In this document: positions 16,895 to 25,161 of the stretch, in pieces
Layout: every line of letters starts with the position of its first letter
How positions within the stretch are numbered: position 1 is the first letter of the stretch
Assembly: GCA_937897985.1 (NCBI GenBank)
Contig: CALCBD010000037.1
Span: forward strand, 1-35,504
Origin: an uncultured Paludibacter sp.
GTDB taxonomy: Bacteria; Bacteroidota; Bacteroidia; Bacteroidales; Paludibacteraceae
Length of the DNA stretch: 35,504 nt
Direction of reading: 5' to 3'
Program-made: the position numbers and the translations under genes
The notes under the pieces: model-generated
What the model was told of the DNA's origin: nothing
What the model saw: the letters and a program-made list of their open reading frames with translations, nothing else
Databases searched by the model: none

Positions 16895-17245
16895 ATTTCA
16901 TCTTATTCTGTTTTTGACCGTTAGTGTTAATTAACCGTCTGAATGACCGGATTTTTAGTATTGAAATTCCGGAACCTGACGGTGGCACTTAATGAAAATA
17001 CGGGCTGAAACCGGATTTGTTACATTTGACATGTGAAAACTGCATTTTGATTGAAAATTAGTTTGTTAAAAAAAGGTAAGAGAATAAACGCAATTTAATT
17101 GCTTTATTCTTTTATCTTTTTTTATTGCTGTTCATTTCATAACAATTTTGTATTTTTGTCGTATATAAGTATGATATGCCGGAAATTTATTTCACATATC
17201 ACATCATACAAAAAGCCATTTATTTGTCAACTATAATTGAAAGTT
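16895..17245. other. 351-bp gap between rpoZ and coaBC
   Basis: No coding frame is plausible. The gap holds a candidate promoter (17125-17158) and a leader hairpin in which GTATGATATG (17169-17178) can pair with CATATCACATCATAC (17195-17209) with a small bulge. The hairpin lies between the predicted transcription start and the coaBC ATG and might affect translation; no known riboswitch pattern is recognised. Confidence 0.4.
17125..17158 (+). promoter_or_regulatory. Promoter candidate of coaBC
   Basis: TTG at 17125-17127, a 23-nt spacer and TATTTTTG at 17151-17158 approximate the Bacteroidota TTTG/TAnnTTTG promoter. It lies 87 bp before the ATG. The spacer is at the long end. Confidence 0.45.
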
Positions 17246-18442
17246 ATGTTAAAAGCTAAAAAAATAATTTTAGGAGTAACCGGAAGCATTGCAGCTTACA
17301 AAGCGGCTTCGCTCGTTCGTCTGCTCGTAAAGGAAGGAGCAGAGGTCAGAGTGCTGATGACTCCGCTGGCAAAGGAATTTATTACAGCCCTTACTATGTC
17401 TACTTTATCAAAACATCCGGTCATGGTCGAATTTTTCAATCCTGAAAATGGTGACTGGAACAGCCATGTTGATCTGGGCAGATGGGCCGATGCATATCTG
17501 ATAGCTCCTGCAACTGCAAATACTATTGGAAAAATGGTGGGTGGTGTGGCCGATAATTTGTTGCTGACTACTTATTTGTCGGCTAAATGTCCGGTGTTTG
17601 TTGCACCTGCCATGGATCTGGATATGTTCGCTCATCCTTCGACCCGCAATAACCTCGATACGCTCAGAAAATACGGAAACATTGTGATAGAACCTGTTAC
17701 AGGTGAACTGGCGAGCGGTCTGGAAGGCAAAGGACGAATGGAAGAACCGGAAAAAATCATTCAGGTACTTGACAATTATTTTGAACCCAAGAATATGTTG
17801 GGTAAAAATATCCTGATTACCGCAGGACCTACTTACGAAAAAATCGATCCTGTTCGTTTTATCGGGAATTATTCATCCGGAAAAATGGGTTTTGCTTTGG
17901 CCGAAGCCTGTGCAAAACAGGGAGCAAAAGTGACTCTGATCACCGGTCCGGTAAGCCAGAGCCTGAAAAACAAAGAGATTGAAAGAATCAATGTTGAGTC
18001 GGCCGAAGAAATGAAAAAAGCAGTCATGTTGCGTTTCGGAAAAATGGATGGAGCCATACTTTGTGCTGCAGTTGCCGATTATAAGCCTCTTGTACAGGCA
18101 AATGAGAAATTAAAACGAACTTCCGACCATCTGCATTTAGACCTGCAGCCTACTACCGATATTGCTGCCGAAGTTGGAAAAGTAAAGAAACCAGAGCAAT
18201 TTTTAGTTGGTTTTGCACTCGAAACCAACAATGAAGAAGCCAATGCAAAATCAAAAATGGAACGAAAGAATTTTGATTTCATTGTCCTGAATTCATTGCA
18301 GGATCCGAATTCAGGTTTTGGCTTCGATACCAATAAAGTCCAGATTATTCATCGGTCGGGATTGAAAAAGCAATTTGAGCTGAAAAGTAAATCGGATGTG
18401 GCACTCGATATTGTTAATGAAATCAATACGTTAATTTTCTGA
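17246..18442 (+). CDS. coaBC: Bifunctional phosphopantothenoylcysteine decarboxylase/phosphopantothenate--cysteine ligase
   Basis: The enzyme carries two consecutive steps of coenzyme A synthesis. The N-terminal CoaC flavoprotein half shows GVTGSIAAYKAA, the catalytic His in SHVDLGRWAD, APATANTIGKMVGGVADNLL and APAMDLDMF. The C-terminal CoaB half shows LITAGPTYEKIDPVRFIGNYSSGKMG and LCAAVADYKP. The frame is open to a TTG at 17237, but the ATG at 17246 starts MLKAKKIILGVTGS, the expected N-terminus, giving 398 residues. It belongs to the conserved bamD-rpoZ-coaBC-DUF4835-recN run. Confidence 0.95.
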   Translation: MLKAKKIILGVTGSIAAYKAASLVRLLVKEGAEVRVLMTPLAKEFITALTMSTLSKHPVMVEFFNPENGDWNSHVDLGRWADAYLIAPATANTIGKMVGGVADNLLLTTYLSAKCPVFVAPAMDLDMFAHPSTRNNLDTLRKYGNIVIEPVTGELASGLEGKGRMEEPEKIIQVLDNYFEPKNMLGKNILITAGPTYEKIDPVRFIGNYSSGKMGFALAEACAKQGAKVTLITGPVSQSLKNKEIERINVESAEEMKKAVMLRFGKMDGAILCAAVADYKPLVQANEKLKRTSDHLHLDLQPTTDIAAEVGKVKKPEQFLVGFALETNNEEANAKSKMERKNFDFIVLNSLQDPNSGFGFDTNKVQIIHRSGLKKQFELKSKSDVALDIVNEINTLIF

Positions 18443-18757
18443 TATATATTCTGAATGCTACAGAAATAAGGCAGTTGTCGGGATGCATTCGTGATTAATT
18501 ATCAATCATATAAGTTTACAGATTTTCTGAAATTTACGGTTTTACGCAACTAACTCAAGTTTTAAATTTGCCAACAATTGTATCGTCAAATATCCGCAAA
18601 CGGAACAACCCGATTGATCGCTGAGTTCGCTTAGTAAAAGACTTTTAAAATTTTTTTACCGGTTGCGGGCAACTTTGTATTTATTGCCTTCAACAAAGTA
18701 ATATTCAAATGTTACCAACTTATATAAACTCTAATTCTCTTAAATTTTTTCGACTAA
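18443..18757. other. 315-bp gap between coaBC and the DUF4835 gene
   Basis: No gene is seen. TAAATTTG at 18563-18570 fits the -7 consensus without a -33 partner and may serve the DUF4835/recN genes. A minor TTCTG/CAGAA hairpin lies just after the coaBC stop. Nothing else stands out. Confidence 0.35.
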
Positions 18758-19651
18758 ATGATTCAAAAAACGAAAATATTAATTGTTAGCCTGCTGATGG
18801 CACTGTCGGCAAATGCTCAGGAATTAAACTGTAATATTCAGATCAATTCGGATCAGATATCGGGGTCTAATAAGTCGGTTTTCAATACTTTACAAAAATC
18901 TATTTCGGAGTTTGTGAATAACCGCCGCTGGTCCGAACTTACATTCAGCAATACAGAAAAAATTGAATGTACGATGAATATAATAATAAAAAGCGTTGAT
19001 CAGAATGTATATACAGGCGAGATTCAGGTGCAGTCGCGGCGTCCGGTGTACAATACCAGTTATTTTACTCCTTTGTTCAACTTTAAGGACAATAATTTCA
19101 CTTTCGAGTACAAGGAATTTGACCAGCTCGAAATGAATGAAAATACAATAACCTCCAATTTAACTGCCGTTTTGGCTTATTATGCTTATGTAATTATTGG
19201 TTACGACATGGATTCATATTCCCGTCTGGGTGGAAGTGCTTTTTTTCAGGCAGCCGAACGAATAGTCACTGCTGCTCAGTCGGCCGACTTAAAAGGCTGG
19301 AAAGCGTTTGAAAGTTCGCGTAACCGCTATGCACTGATCAATAATCTGACAGACGAGGCATTTAAAAAATATCGTAATTATTTCTATGAATACCACCGCC
19401 TGGGTCTGGACGAAATGTCGGGAAACATTGTCAACGGACGGGCCAAAATTGTAGAAGGATTACCGGTGTTACGTGAAGCTAACAGAGCCAGGCCGTCGGC
19501 AATTGTGATTGCTTCATTTCTCGATGCCAAGTCAGATGAGCTGATAAGTATTTTGTCGAAAGCCACAGAAAAAGAGAAAAAAGAAGCTGTACAGGTGCTG
19601 AGCGATGTAAATCCGACTCAAACTGAAAAGTACGAAAAAATTCTCAATTGA
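18758..19651 (+). CDS. DUF4835 family exported protein (PorD-like)
   Basis: The 297-residue protein has a signal peptide (about 1-20, ending ANAQ) and a mature part starting ELNCNIQINSDQISGSN, typical of DUF4835. Other conserved parts are IQVQSRRPVYNTSYFTPLFNF near 88-108, FEYKEFDQLEMN, AYYAYVIIGYDMDSYSRLGG near 145-164 and FLDAKSDELISIL near the end. It is exported to the periplasm. Some recent annotation calls the family PorD of the type IX secretion system; I recall that name but cannot verify it here and no other por gene is present. The position between coaBC and recN is the usual one for the family. Confidence 0.85.
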   Translation: MIQKTKILIVSLLMALSANAQELNCNIQINSDQISGSNKSVFNTLQKSISEFVNNRRWSELTFSNTEKIECTMNIIIKSVDQNVYTGEIQVQSRRPVYNTSYFTPLFNFKDNNFTFEYKEFDQLEMNENTITSNLTAVLAYYAYVIIGYDMDSYSRLGGSAFFQAAERIVTAAQSADLKGWKAFESSRNRYALINNLTDEAFKKYRNYFYEYHRLGLDEMSGNIVNGRAKIVEGLPVLREANRARPSAIVIASFLDAKSDELISILSKATEKEKKEAVQVLSDVNPTQTEKYEKILN

Positions 19652-19820
19652 AACTTGTAATGAGTTCATTCTGAAATAAATGTATAAGTACGATTTTAGT
19701 CCGGTTTTGCCCGTGTTATTTGATTTCCTCCTGTTTGGTACCCGGCTTTAAAACAGATTTCAGAAACTAATTATTGTCTTCGAACGTTTTAATTTTTTAT
19801 CAAAAAAATCAAAAAGAAAT

Positions 19821-21479
19821 ATGCTTCGATCGCTCTACATTTCAAATTATGCGCTTATCTCTGAATTAAATATCACTTTTGAAAATGGTTTTTCGGTTAT
19901 TACAGGCGAAACGGGTGCGGGAAAATCGATTATTATGGGTGCTTTGTCGCTAATATTAGGGCAAAGGGCTGATAATAAACTTATAAAATCCGAAACAGAA
20001 AAATGTATAATTGAAGCTGAATTCGAAATTTCGGGCTATAAACATCTCGATCAGTTTTTTGCCGAAAATGAAATTGATAAGGATGGACCGGTATGTATTG
20101 TACGAAGAGAATTGTTAAGTTCAGGGAAATCAAGAGCCTTTATCAACGATACACCGGTGTCGCTTACCGTTCTGCGCGATCTGAGTTTGCAGTTGATAGA
20201 TATTCATTCTCAATTTGACAATCTTTTACTTGCCAGCGAACATTATCAACTCAGGGTTGTCGATATCGTTGCCGGAAACAGTACTGCTTTTAACGATTAT
20301 ACAGGGCTTTATGAAGAGTGGCAGAGTTTGCTGGCAGAGCTTAAAAAGGTCGAAAAACTTTCGGAGAGTTCGGCAGCCGAAATGGATTATATGCAGTTTC
20401 AGTTCAATCAGCTGAACGAAGCAAAACTCAACGAAAACGAGCAATCAGAACTCGAAGCAGAGCAGGAAACCCTGATTCATGCCGGAGAAATAATGACCGG
20501 ATTGTCGGGTGCAGTTCAACTGCTTGATGATGAAAATGCCATACTTCCGCAACTCAAAGAGGTGATCAGCGATTTGAACAGACTAAAACCTTTTTTCCCC
20601 GTTGCCGGTTCATGGGTCGACCGTCTGCAAAGCTCCTATATAGAGCTAAAGGACATAAAAGCTGAAATTAATACTTACAACGATAAAATTGAGTTTAATC
20701 CGCCCCGGCTTGAATGGATTGAAAACCGGCTGAGCGTGATTTATACTTTACAAAAGAAATACAAAGCCGCTACGGTAGCCGAATTGATACAAATCAGAAA
20801 TGATTTTGAGAAACAGCTGCAAAAATTCGATTCCTACGACGAAGAAATTACCCGGCTGAATGCTGAAATCGAGACGATTTTCAAAAAAATAGTGGAATCG
20901 GCTGAGCAGCTTACCGAAAGCCGACGGAATGCCGTTATGCCAATCGAGTCGTACATGATTACACAACTCACTAAATTAGGCATTCCGAATGTGCAGTTTA
21001 AGGTTGAAATTCAACGGCTTACTGAATATACGTCTGTAGGGATTGATGAAGTGCATTTTCTGTTTTCGGCCAACAAAAACCGTGAGGTTCAACCTGTTCA
21101 ATTGGTCGCTTCAGGCGGTGAAATGTCGAGATTGATGCTTTCCATCAAATCATTAATTGCCGATAAAACTGAATTGCCAACTATTATTTTTGATGAAATT
21201 GATACAGGAGTTTCAGGTGAAATTGCCCACCGTGTGGGCGAAATAATGCAACTCATGAGCAGGGAAATGCAGGTAATTACCATTACTCATTTGCCACAGA
21301 TAGCCGGTAAAAGTGAACATCATTACCGGGTTTTCAAGGATGAATCGGGACTTCAATCACAAACCAAAATTGTGAAGCTTACTGCCGACGAACGAATGAA
21401 TGAAATTGCTCAAATGCTGAGTGGTAAGAATGTCACTCAGGCAGCCATCCAAAATGCACGTGAATTGCTCGGAATGTAA
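19821..21479 (+). CDS. recN: DNA repair protein RecN
   Basis: The 552-residue SMC-like ATPase acts on double-strand breaks. It has Walker A in ITGETGAGKSIIMGALSL (about 29-46), long helical arms from about 150 to 370, the ABC signature LVASGGEMSRLMLSIKSL and Walker B TIIFDEIDTGVSGEIA, and ends with the H-loop region ITITHLPQIAGKSEHHYRV. Length is the usual one. The ATG at 19821 gives the standard start MLRSLYISNYALI. The DUF1537 kinase gene converges on it with 41 bp between the stops. Confidence 0.96.
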   Translation: MLRSLYISNYALISELNITFENGFSVITGETGAGKSIIMGALSLILGQRADNKLIKSETEKCIIEAEFEISGYKHLDQFFAENEIDKDGPVCIVRRELLSSGKSRAFINDTPVSLTVLRDLSLQLIDIHSQFDNLLLASEHYQLRVVDIVAGNSTAFNDYTGLYEEWQSLLAELKKVEKLSESSAAEMDYMQFQFNQLNEAKLNENEQSELEAEQETLIHAGEIMTGLSGAVQLLDDENAILPQLKEVISDLNRLKPFFPVAGSWVDRLQSSYIELKDIKAEINTYNDKIEFNPPRLEWIENRLSVIYTLQKKYKAATVAELIQIRNDFEKQLQKFDSYDEEITRLNAEIETIFKKIVESAEQLTESRRNAVMPIESYMITQLTKLGIPNVQFKVEIQRLTEYTSVGIDEVHFLFSANKNREVQPVQLVASGGEMSRLMLSIKSLIADKTELPTIIFDEIDTGVSGEIAHRVGEIMQLMSREMQVITITHLPQIAGKSEHHYRVFKDESGLQSQTKIVKLTADERMNEIAQMLSGKNVTQAAIQNARELLGM

Positions 21480-21520
21480 GATATCATGACGACTATACAA
21501 ACGTAATTATTTTATGGTGA

Positions 21521-22675
21521 TTACTGAACTGACGTGACCGGCCAGCTATAGCTTCCGGGTTTCATTGTCATAAATGTATCTGAACCACTTATTTTCATCC
21601 TTACCACACCCGCCGAAAGTTCGTTAACCGGTATCAGTGCTTTCCAATCCATTGTTTTGAGTAATGCGTATGAAGTGGCACCGCCGGTAACAAAAATCTC
21701 GGTGACTGTAACCTGTTGCAGAAATTTTTGAACTATAGTACCAATTCTCTTACTAAGTATTTTCGGGCTGTCGGGAAAACCGGGGCTGGTAGGTGAGGTC
21801 GTAATCAGCAATTTCTTCGACCTGTTCCAGGCGTCGGTAAGCTCATATACCCAATTTTCAATGTCCTTAATATTGACTTCAGGGCTGCAAATCTTTTCGG
21901 GAATAGTGCGAACTGTAAAATTGTTTTCTTTTAAACTTTCAACGAACGATCTGCTCCCCGGATGTGTACTTCCCGAAATAAGCAGAAATTCATCAGGGAA
22001 TGCAAAATGTTGATTCAGATTTAATGGAGTGCAGTTGAATTTTTTTATTAATACTTGTTCGAAAAAAGCTGCACTTCCACACAAAAGTGTTTTTTCGCCG
22101 GCCAGCTTAGTGCTTCTTACAAGGTCATCAACCGACGAACAGTCGGGCACATAAACTCCTTTACTGTTTATCTTATTAATGTCTCCTGTATGAATGTCAA
22201 ACTTATGTTTTATGTCTGAGCGACTTAGCAAAATTTTTCGAACGGACGAATTGTAAGTGGGAAAGTCGGGGTCGTGTAAAAATCCTGAATTTTCGATTTT
22301 TTCTGAGCCGATATAATATTCACCATTCCTGATAAATCGCCCCGAAAGCGGATTTGCCGGTTGCAGGACGACTGTGTCCAATCCACCGGCTTCAGTTAAT
22401 GCCGAAAGTTCGGAGAGGATATATCCGCGCAACGCAGAATCACATTTTTTAAAAATATAAAAATCGGGTAGCTGAAATGCAGTTTCTGCTATTTTTTTGT
22501 GAATTTCGCAGGCTTTATTCTCTGTCAGTGACCGGCTGTCTGTTGCAATGATACAGATGTCCGAATTGTGTGCCGGCAGCTCATCAATCCCAAACGAAAC
22601 ACTGAGGCCGTAGCGCAAACAAACACCTGCAATTTCGGCGGCACCTGTAATATCATCAGCGATTACCAGCATCAT
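21521..22675 (-). CDS. DUF1537 four-carbon acid sugar kinase family protein
   Basis: The 384-residue kinase phosphorylates a hydroxy acid such as a tetronate in the cytoplasm. The N-terminal sugar-binding domain opens LVIADDITGAAEIAGVCLRYG (about 3-23) and has PANPLSGRFIRNGEYYI near 130-146. The C-terminal nucleotide-binding domain has LLISGSTHPGSRSF, FVTGGATSYALL and the phosphate-binding KPGSYSWP at the end. Family work shows such kinases pair with PdxA-like dehydrogenases in D-threonate, L-threonate or D-erythronate breakdown. The ATG at 22675 overlaps the stop of the PdxA gene (ATGA), so the two are translationally coupled. It is the last gene of the operon. Confidence 0.88.
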   Translation of the reverse strand: MMLVIADDITGAAEIAGVCLRYGLSVSFGIDELPAHNSDICIIATDSRSLTENKACEIHKKIAETAFQLPDFYIFKKCDSALRGYILSELSALTEAGGLDTVVLQPANPLSGRFIRNGEYYIGSEKIENSGFLHDPDFPTYNSSVRKILLSRSDIKHKFDIHTGDINKINSKGVYVPDCSSVDDLVRSTKLAGEKTLLCGSAAFFEQVLIKKFNCTPLNLNQHFAFPDEFLLISGSTHPGSRSFVESLKENNFTVRTIPEKICSPEVNIKDIENWVYELTDAWNRSKKLLITTSPTSPGFPDSPKILSKRIGTIVQKFLQQVTVTEIFVTGGATSYALLKTMDWKALIPVNELSAGVVRMKISGSDTFMTMKPGSYSWPVTSVQ

Positions 22676-23715
22676 TGTTTTCTGTAATTTGACATCAAAA
22701 TGGCATAATCAATGGCAACCAGCATAGCGTCGGGGGAAGCTATTCCACGGCCGGCAATTTCGAAGGCAGTGCCATGGTCCACCGAAGTCCGGATAATTGG
22801 AAGTCCCAGCGTAATATTGACACCTTTTACACTTTTCATGGTTTGCTTTTCGTTGTCCCATTTAAAACCCTCGAGTTTAAAAGGAATATGTCCCTGATCG
22901 TGATACATGGCCACACAACCATTGTATTTTCCCTGTACAGCTTTTACAAACATGGTGTCGGGCGGTACGGGACCTTCAACCCTGAAACCTGCTTTTCGTG
23001 CCTGTTCAATGGCAGGTATAATTTCATTAATTTCTTCATCACCGAATAATCCGTCCTCGCCCGCATGTGGATTTAAACCTGCAACAGCAATCACCGGATG
23101 CGGAATGCCAAACTGAATACAAGCATCATTCAATAATGAAATAACTTCGAGCACCCGCTCTTTTTTACATAAATCACAGGCACGACGGAGTGACACATGA
23201 GTTGTGGTATGAATGACACGCAAATTCTCATCGGCGAGCAACATGGCAAATTTTTCAGTATTCGTAAAATGTGCATATATTTCGGTATGACCCGAGAATT
23301 TATGTCCGGCACTATGAATCGAAGCTTTATTTATGGGTGCAGTTACCGTTGCATCAACTTCTTCCGACATGGCCAGAGCGATCACTTTCCTGACAGCTTC
23401 GAAAGCTGCATTACCTGCCATCGCCGATACTTCACCATATTTTAATGCAGATAAATCTACGTTTTTCAGATCAAAAACATCGATAGTGCCGTGTTCAAAA
23501 CAGGCCGATTGAATATTCGTAACAGCATTTATCTTCATTTCCGAATTCAGAAAACCGGCCGCCTGTTTCATTACTTCAGCATCACCGATGACCACCGGTT
23601 TGCATTTATCGTACACATGAGCGTCGGATAGTGCTTTGACACAAATTTCTGGTCCGATACCGGCAGGATCGCCCATCGAAATACCTACGACAGGTAATTT
23701 TAATTTGTCTTCCAT
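22672..23715 (-). CDS. PdxA-family 4-phospho-hydroxyacid dehydrogenase (PdxA2-like)
   Basis: The protein has the PdxA fold: ISMGDPAGIGPEI near the N-terminus, TAPINKASIHSAGHKFSGHTE with a metal His, VAGLNPHAGEDGLFGDEE, VAMYHDQGHIPFKL and TSVDHGTAFEIAGRG with the other His ligands. PdxA proper acts in vitamin B6 synthesis; PdxA2 enzymes oxidise and decarboxylate D-threonate or D-erythronate 4-phosphate to dihydroxyacetone phosphate. Coupling to a DUF1537 kinase favours the catabolic role, although the sequence does not exclude B6 synthesis. The frame extends to a TTG at 23727; the ATG at 23715 is preferred (347 residues). Confidence 0.88.
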   Translation of the reverse strand: MEDKLKLPVVGISMGDPAGIGPEICVKALSDAHVYDKCKPVVIGDAEVMKQAAGFLNSEMKINAVTNIQSACFEHGTIDVFDLKNVDLSALKYGEVSAMAGNAAFEAVRKVIALAMSEEVDATVTAPINKASIHSAGHKFSGHTEIYAHFTNTEKFAMLLADENLRVIHTTTHVSLRRACDLCKKERVLEVISLLNDACIQFGIPHPVIAVAGLNPHAGEDGLFGDEEINEIIPAIEQARKAGFRVEGPVPPDTMFVKAVQGKYNGCVAMYHDQGHIPFKLEGFKWDNEKQTMKSVKGVNITLGLPIIRTSVDHGTAFEIAGRGIASPDAMLVAIDYAILMSNYRKQ

Positions 23716-23841
23716 ATCTGTGTTCAAGATTTTTTTGTTTAGTTGGTGTGTTTTGCAAATTAATTTTTAACAGCTCAATCAATGTGTAAACGGAATTAAT
23801 TTTCGATACGAAATGCTGTTCCGTAAAATGATCTGCTGTAT

Positions 23842-24990
23842 TTATAGTATTGTTTTATAAATATCTATGGCATCTTCCTTTGTTATTTTCGCCGGATTGT
23901 TTACCAGTAGCCGGGTGACATTCATAGCTATGCCGGCAAGTGCAGGCAGGTCACTTTCAGTTATTCCCAGGCTCGAAAGCCTTGACGGGATACCACATTT
24001 CCGCGACAGGTTTTCAATTAATTCAATGCCGGCGATAGCTGTTGCAGTTGCAGTTGCCTGTTTCTGAACACCCAGGGCTAAAGCAACATCGGCATGTCGT
24101 TCAGGCGATGCCGGAAGATTATAACGCAAAACAGCAGGTAGCAAAACTGCATTTGCCAATCCGTGTGAAATGTGAAATTTGCCTCCCAGGCCATAGGAGA
24201 GACAATGTACACCATGCGTATTGACCGGACCCAGACACAAACCGCCATACATCGAACCCAATGCCAGAGCCGACCGGGCTTCGGTGTCATTGCCGTTAAT
24301 GTAAGCCCTCAGAAGGTGCTTCGAAATGAGTTCAATTCCCCTTAATGCATAAGTGTCGACAACAGGATGTGCATGTTTATTGGTATAAGCTTCGATACAG
24401 TGACACAAGGCATCAATGGCTGTTTCGGCAGTAATTTTCGGAGGCAATCCCATGGTCAGTGCCGGATCAATATATGCTGCATCGGCAATCAATGCTGCGC
24501 TTACTATTCCGCTTTTTGCTTCCGTTTTTTCGTTCAGCAAAATGGCTACGGGCGAAACTTCACTTCCTGTTCCGGCTGTTGTTGGGATGCAAATTAATCT
24601 TTTCGTGCGTTTTTTAAGTAAGCCGACTCCCACTACATCGGCATATTTTTGTTCGTTGTCTGTCATGGCTGCCAGCAATTTTGCCGAATCGAGTACGCTG
24701 CCTCCACCAGCTCCGATGACACAGTCGGGAAGGAATGATGCCGATTGCAAAAGCAACAGGTCAAATTGTGAAAATGTTGGTTCTCCGGCAAAATTGTAAA
24801 GTATGACTTCGGTGGTTTTACCTTTCTCTTTCAACTGATCAATAACCGGTTGTAATAAATGGATGACGGGAGGTGTAATTAAAAAAAGAATCCTGTCTGA
24901 ATTCATGACCACCTCATCTTCTGATAGTTTGTTTACAGCATTGATTCCGAAAATAATTTTCCCCGGTTGTTGTAATGTTATTGTATTCAT
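23842..24990 (-). CDS. Iron-containing alcohol dehydrogenase
   Basis: The family III dehydrogenase reduces an aldehyde or oxidises an alcohol with NAD(P). The nucleotide loop GAGGGSVLDSAKLLAAM, IPTTAGTGSEVSPVA, and the iron ligands in DALCHCIEAYTNKHAHPVVD and GVHCLSYGLGGKFHISHGLANA are all present. The frame stays open upstream to 25137 only because a 9-bp tandem repeat encodes (Tyr-Gly-Ser)n; the ATG at 24990 starts NTITLQQPGKIIFG, a normal N-terminus, with an AAGGAAG purine tract about 8 nt before it. This gives 382 residues, the usual size. It lies between the symporter and the PdxA gene, 126 bp from the latter. Confidence 0.92.
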   Translation of the reverse strand: MNTITLQQPGKIIFGINAVNKLSEDEVVMNSDRILFLITPPVIHLLQPVIDQLKEKGKTTEVILYNFAGEPTFSQFDLLLLQSASFLPDCVIGAGGGSVLDSAKLLAAMTDNEQKYADVVGVGLLKKRTKRLICIPTTAGTGSEVSPVAILLNEKTEAKSGIVSAALIADAAYIDPALTMGLPPKITAETAIDALCHCIEAYTNKHAHPVVDTYALRGIELISKHLLRAYINGNDTEARSALALGSMYGGLCLGPVNTHGVHCLSYGLGGKFHISHGLANAVLLPAVLRYNLPASPERHADVALALGVQKQATATATAIAGIELIENLSRKCGIPSRLSSLGITESDLPALAGIAMNVTRLLVNNPAKITKEDAIDIYKTIL

Positions 24991-25031
24991 ATTTCTTACT
25001 TCCTTACTTCTTAACTTCTTTACTTCTTTAC

Positions 25032-25121
25032 TTCCATAACTTCCATAACTTCCATAACTTCCATAACTTCCATAACTTCCATAAATTCCATAACTTCCAT
25101 AACTTCCATAACTTCCATATC
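25032..25121. repeat. Ten-copy 9-bp minisatellite upstream of the alcohol dehydrogenase gene
   Basis: The plus strand reads TTCCATAAC ten times without gaps; only the sixth unit (last base) and the tenth unit carry changes. It lies between the symporter stop (25162) and the dehydrogenase ATG (24990). Nearer the ATG, on minus, is a second imperfect series of GAAGTAA-like units (about 24997-25031). Because the unit is a multiple of three and has no stop, all frames stay open, giving artefactual frames on both strands. Confidence 0.9.
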
Positions 25122-25161
25122 TTCCAGGGCATCTCAACTTCTTTCCTCCCCGGCCATCAAA

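Noticed and set aside
25032..25121. CRISPR-like or coding (Tyr-Gly-Ser)n extension of the alcohol dehydrogenase
   Set aside because: The repeats have no spacers, and every frame is open because the unit is 9 bp without stops. A normal start with a purine tract exists at 24990.
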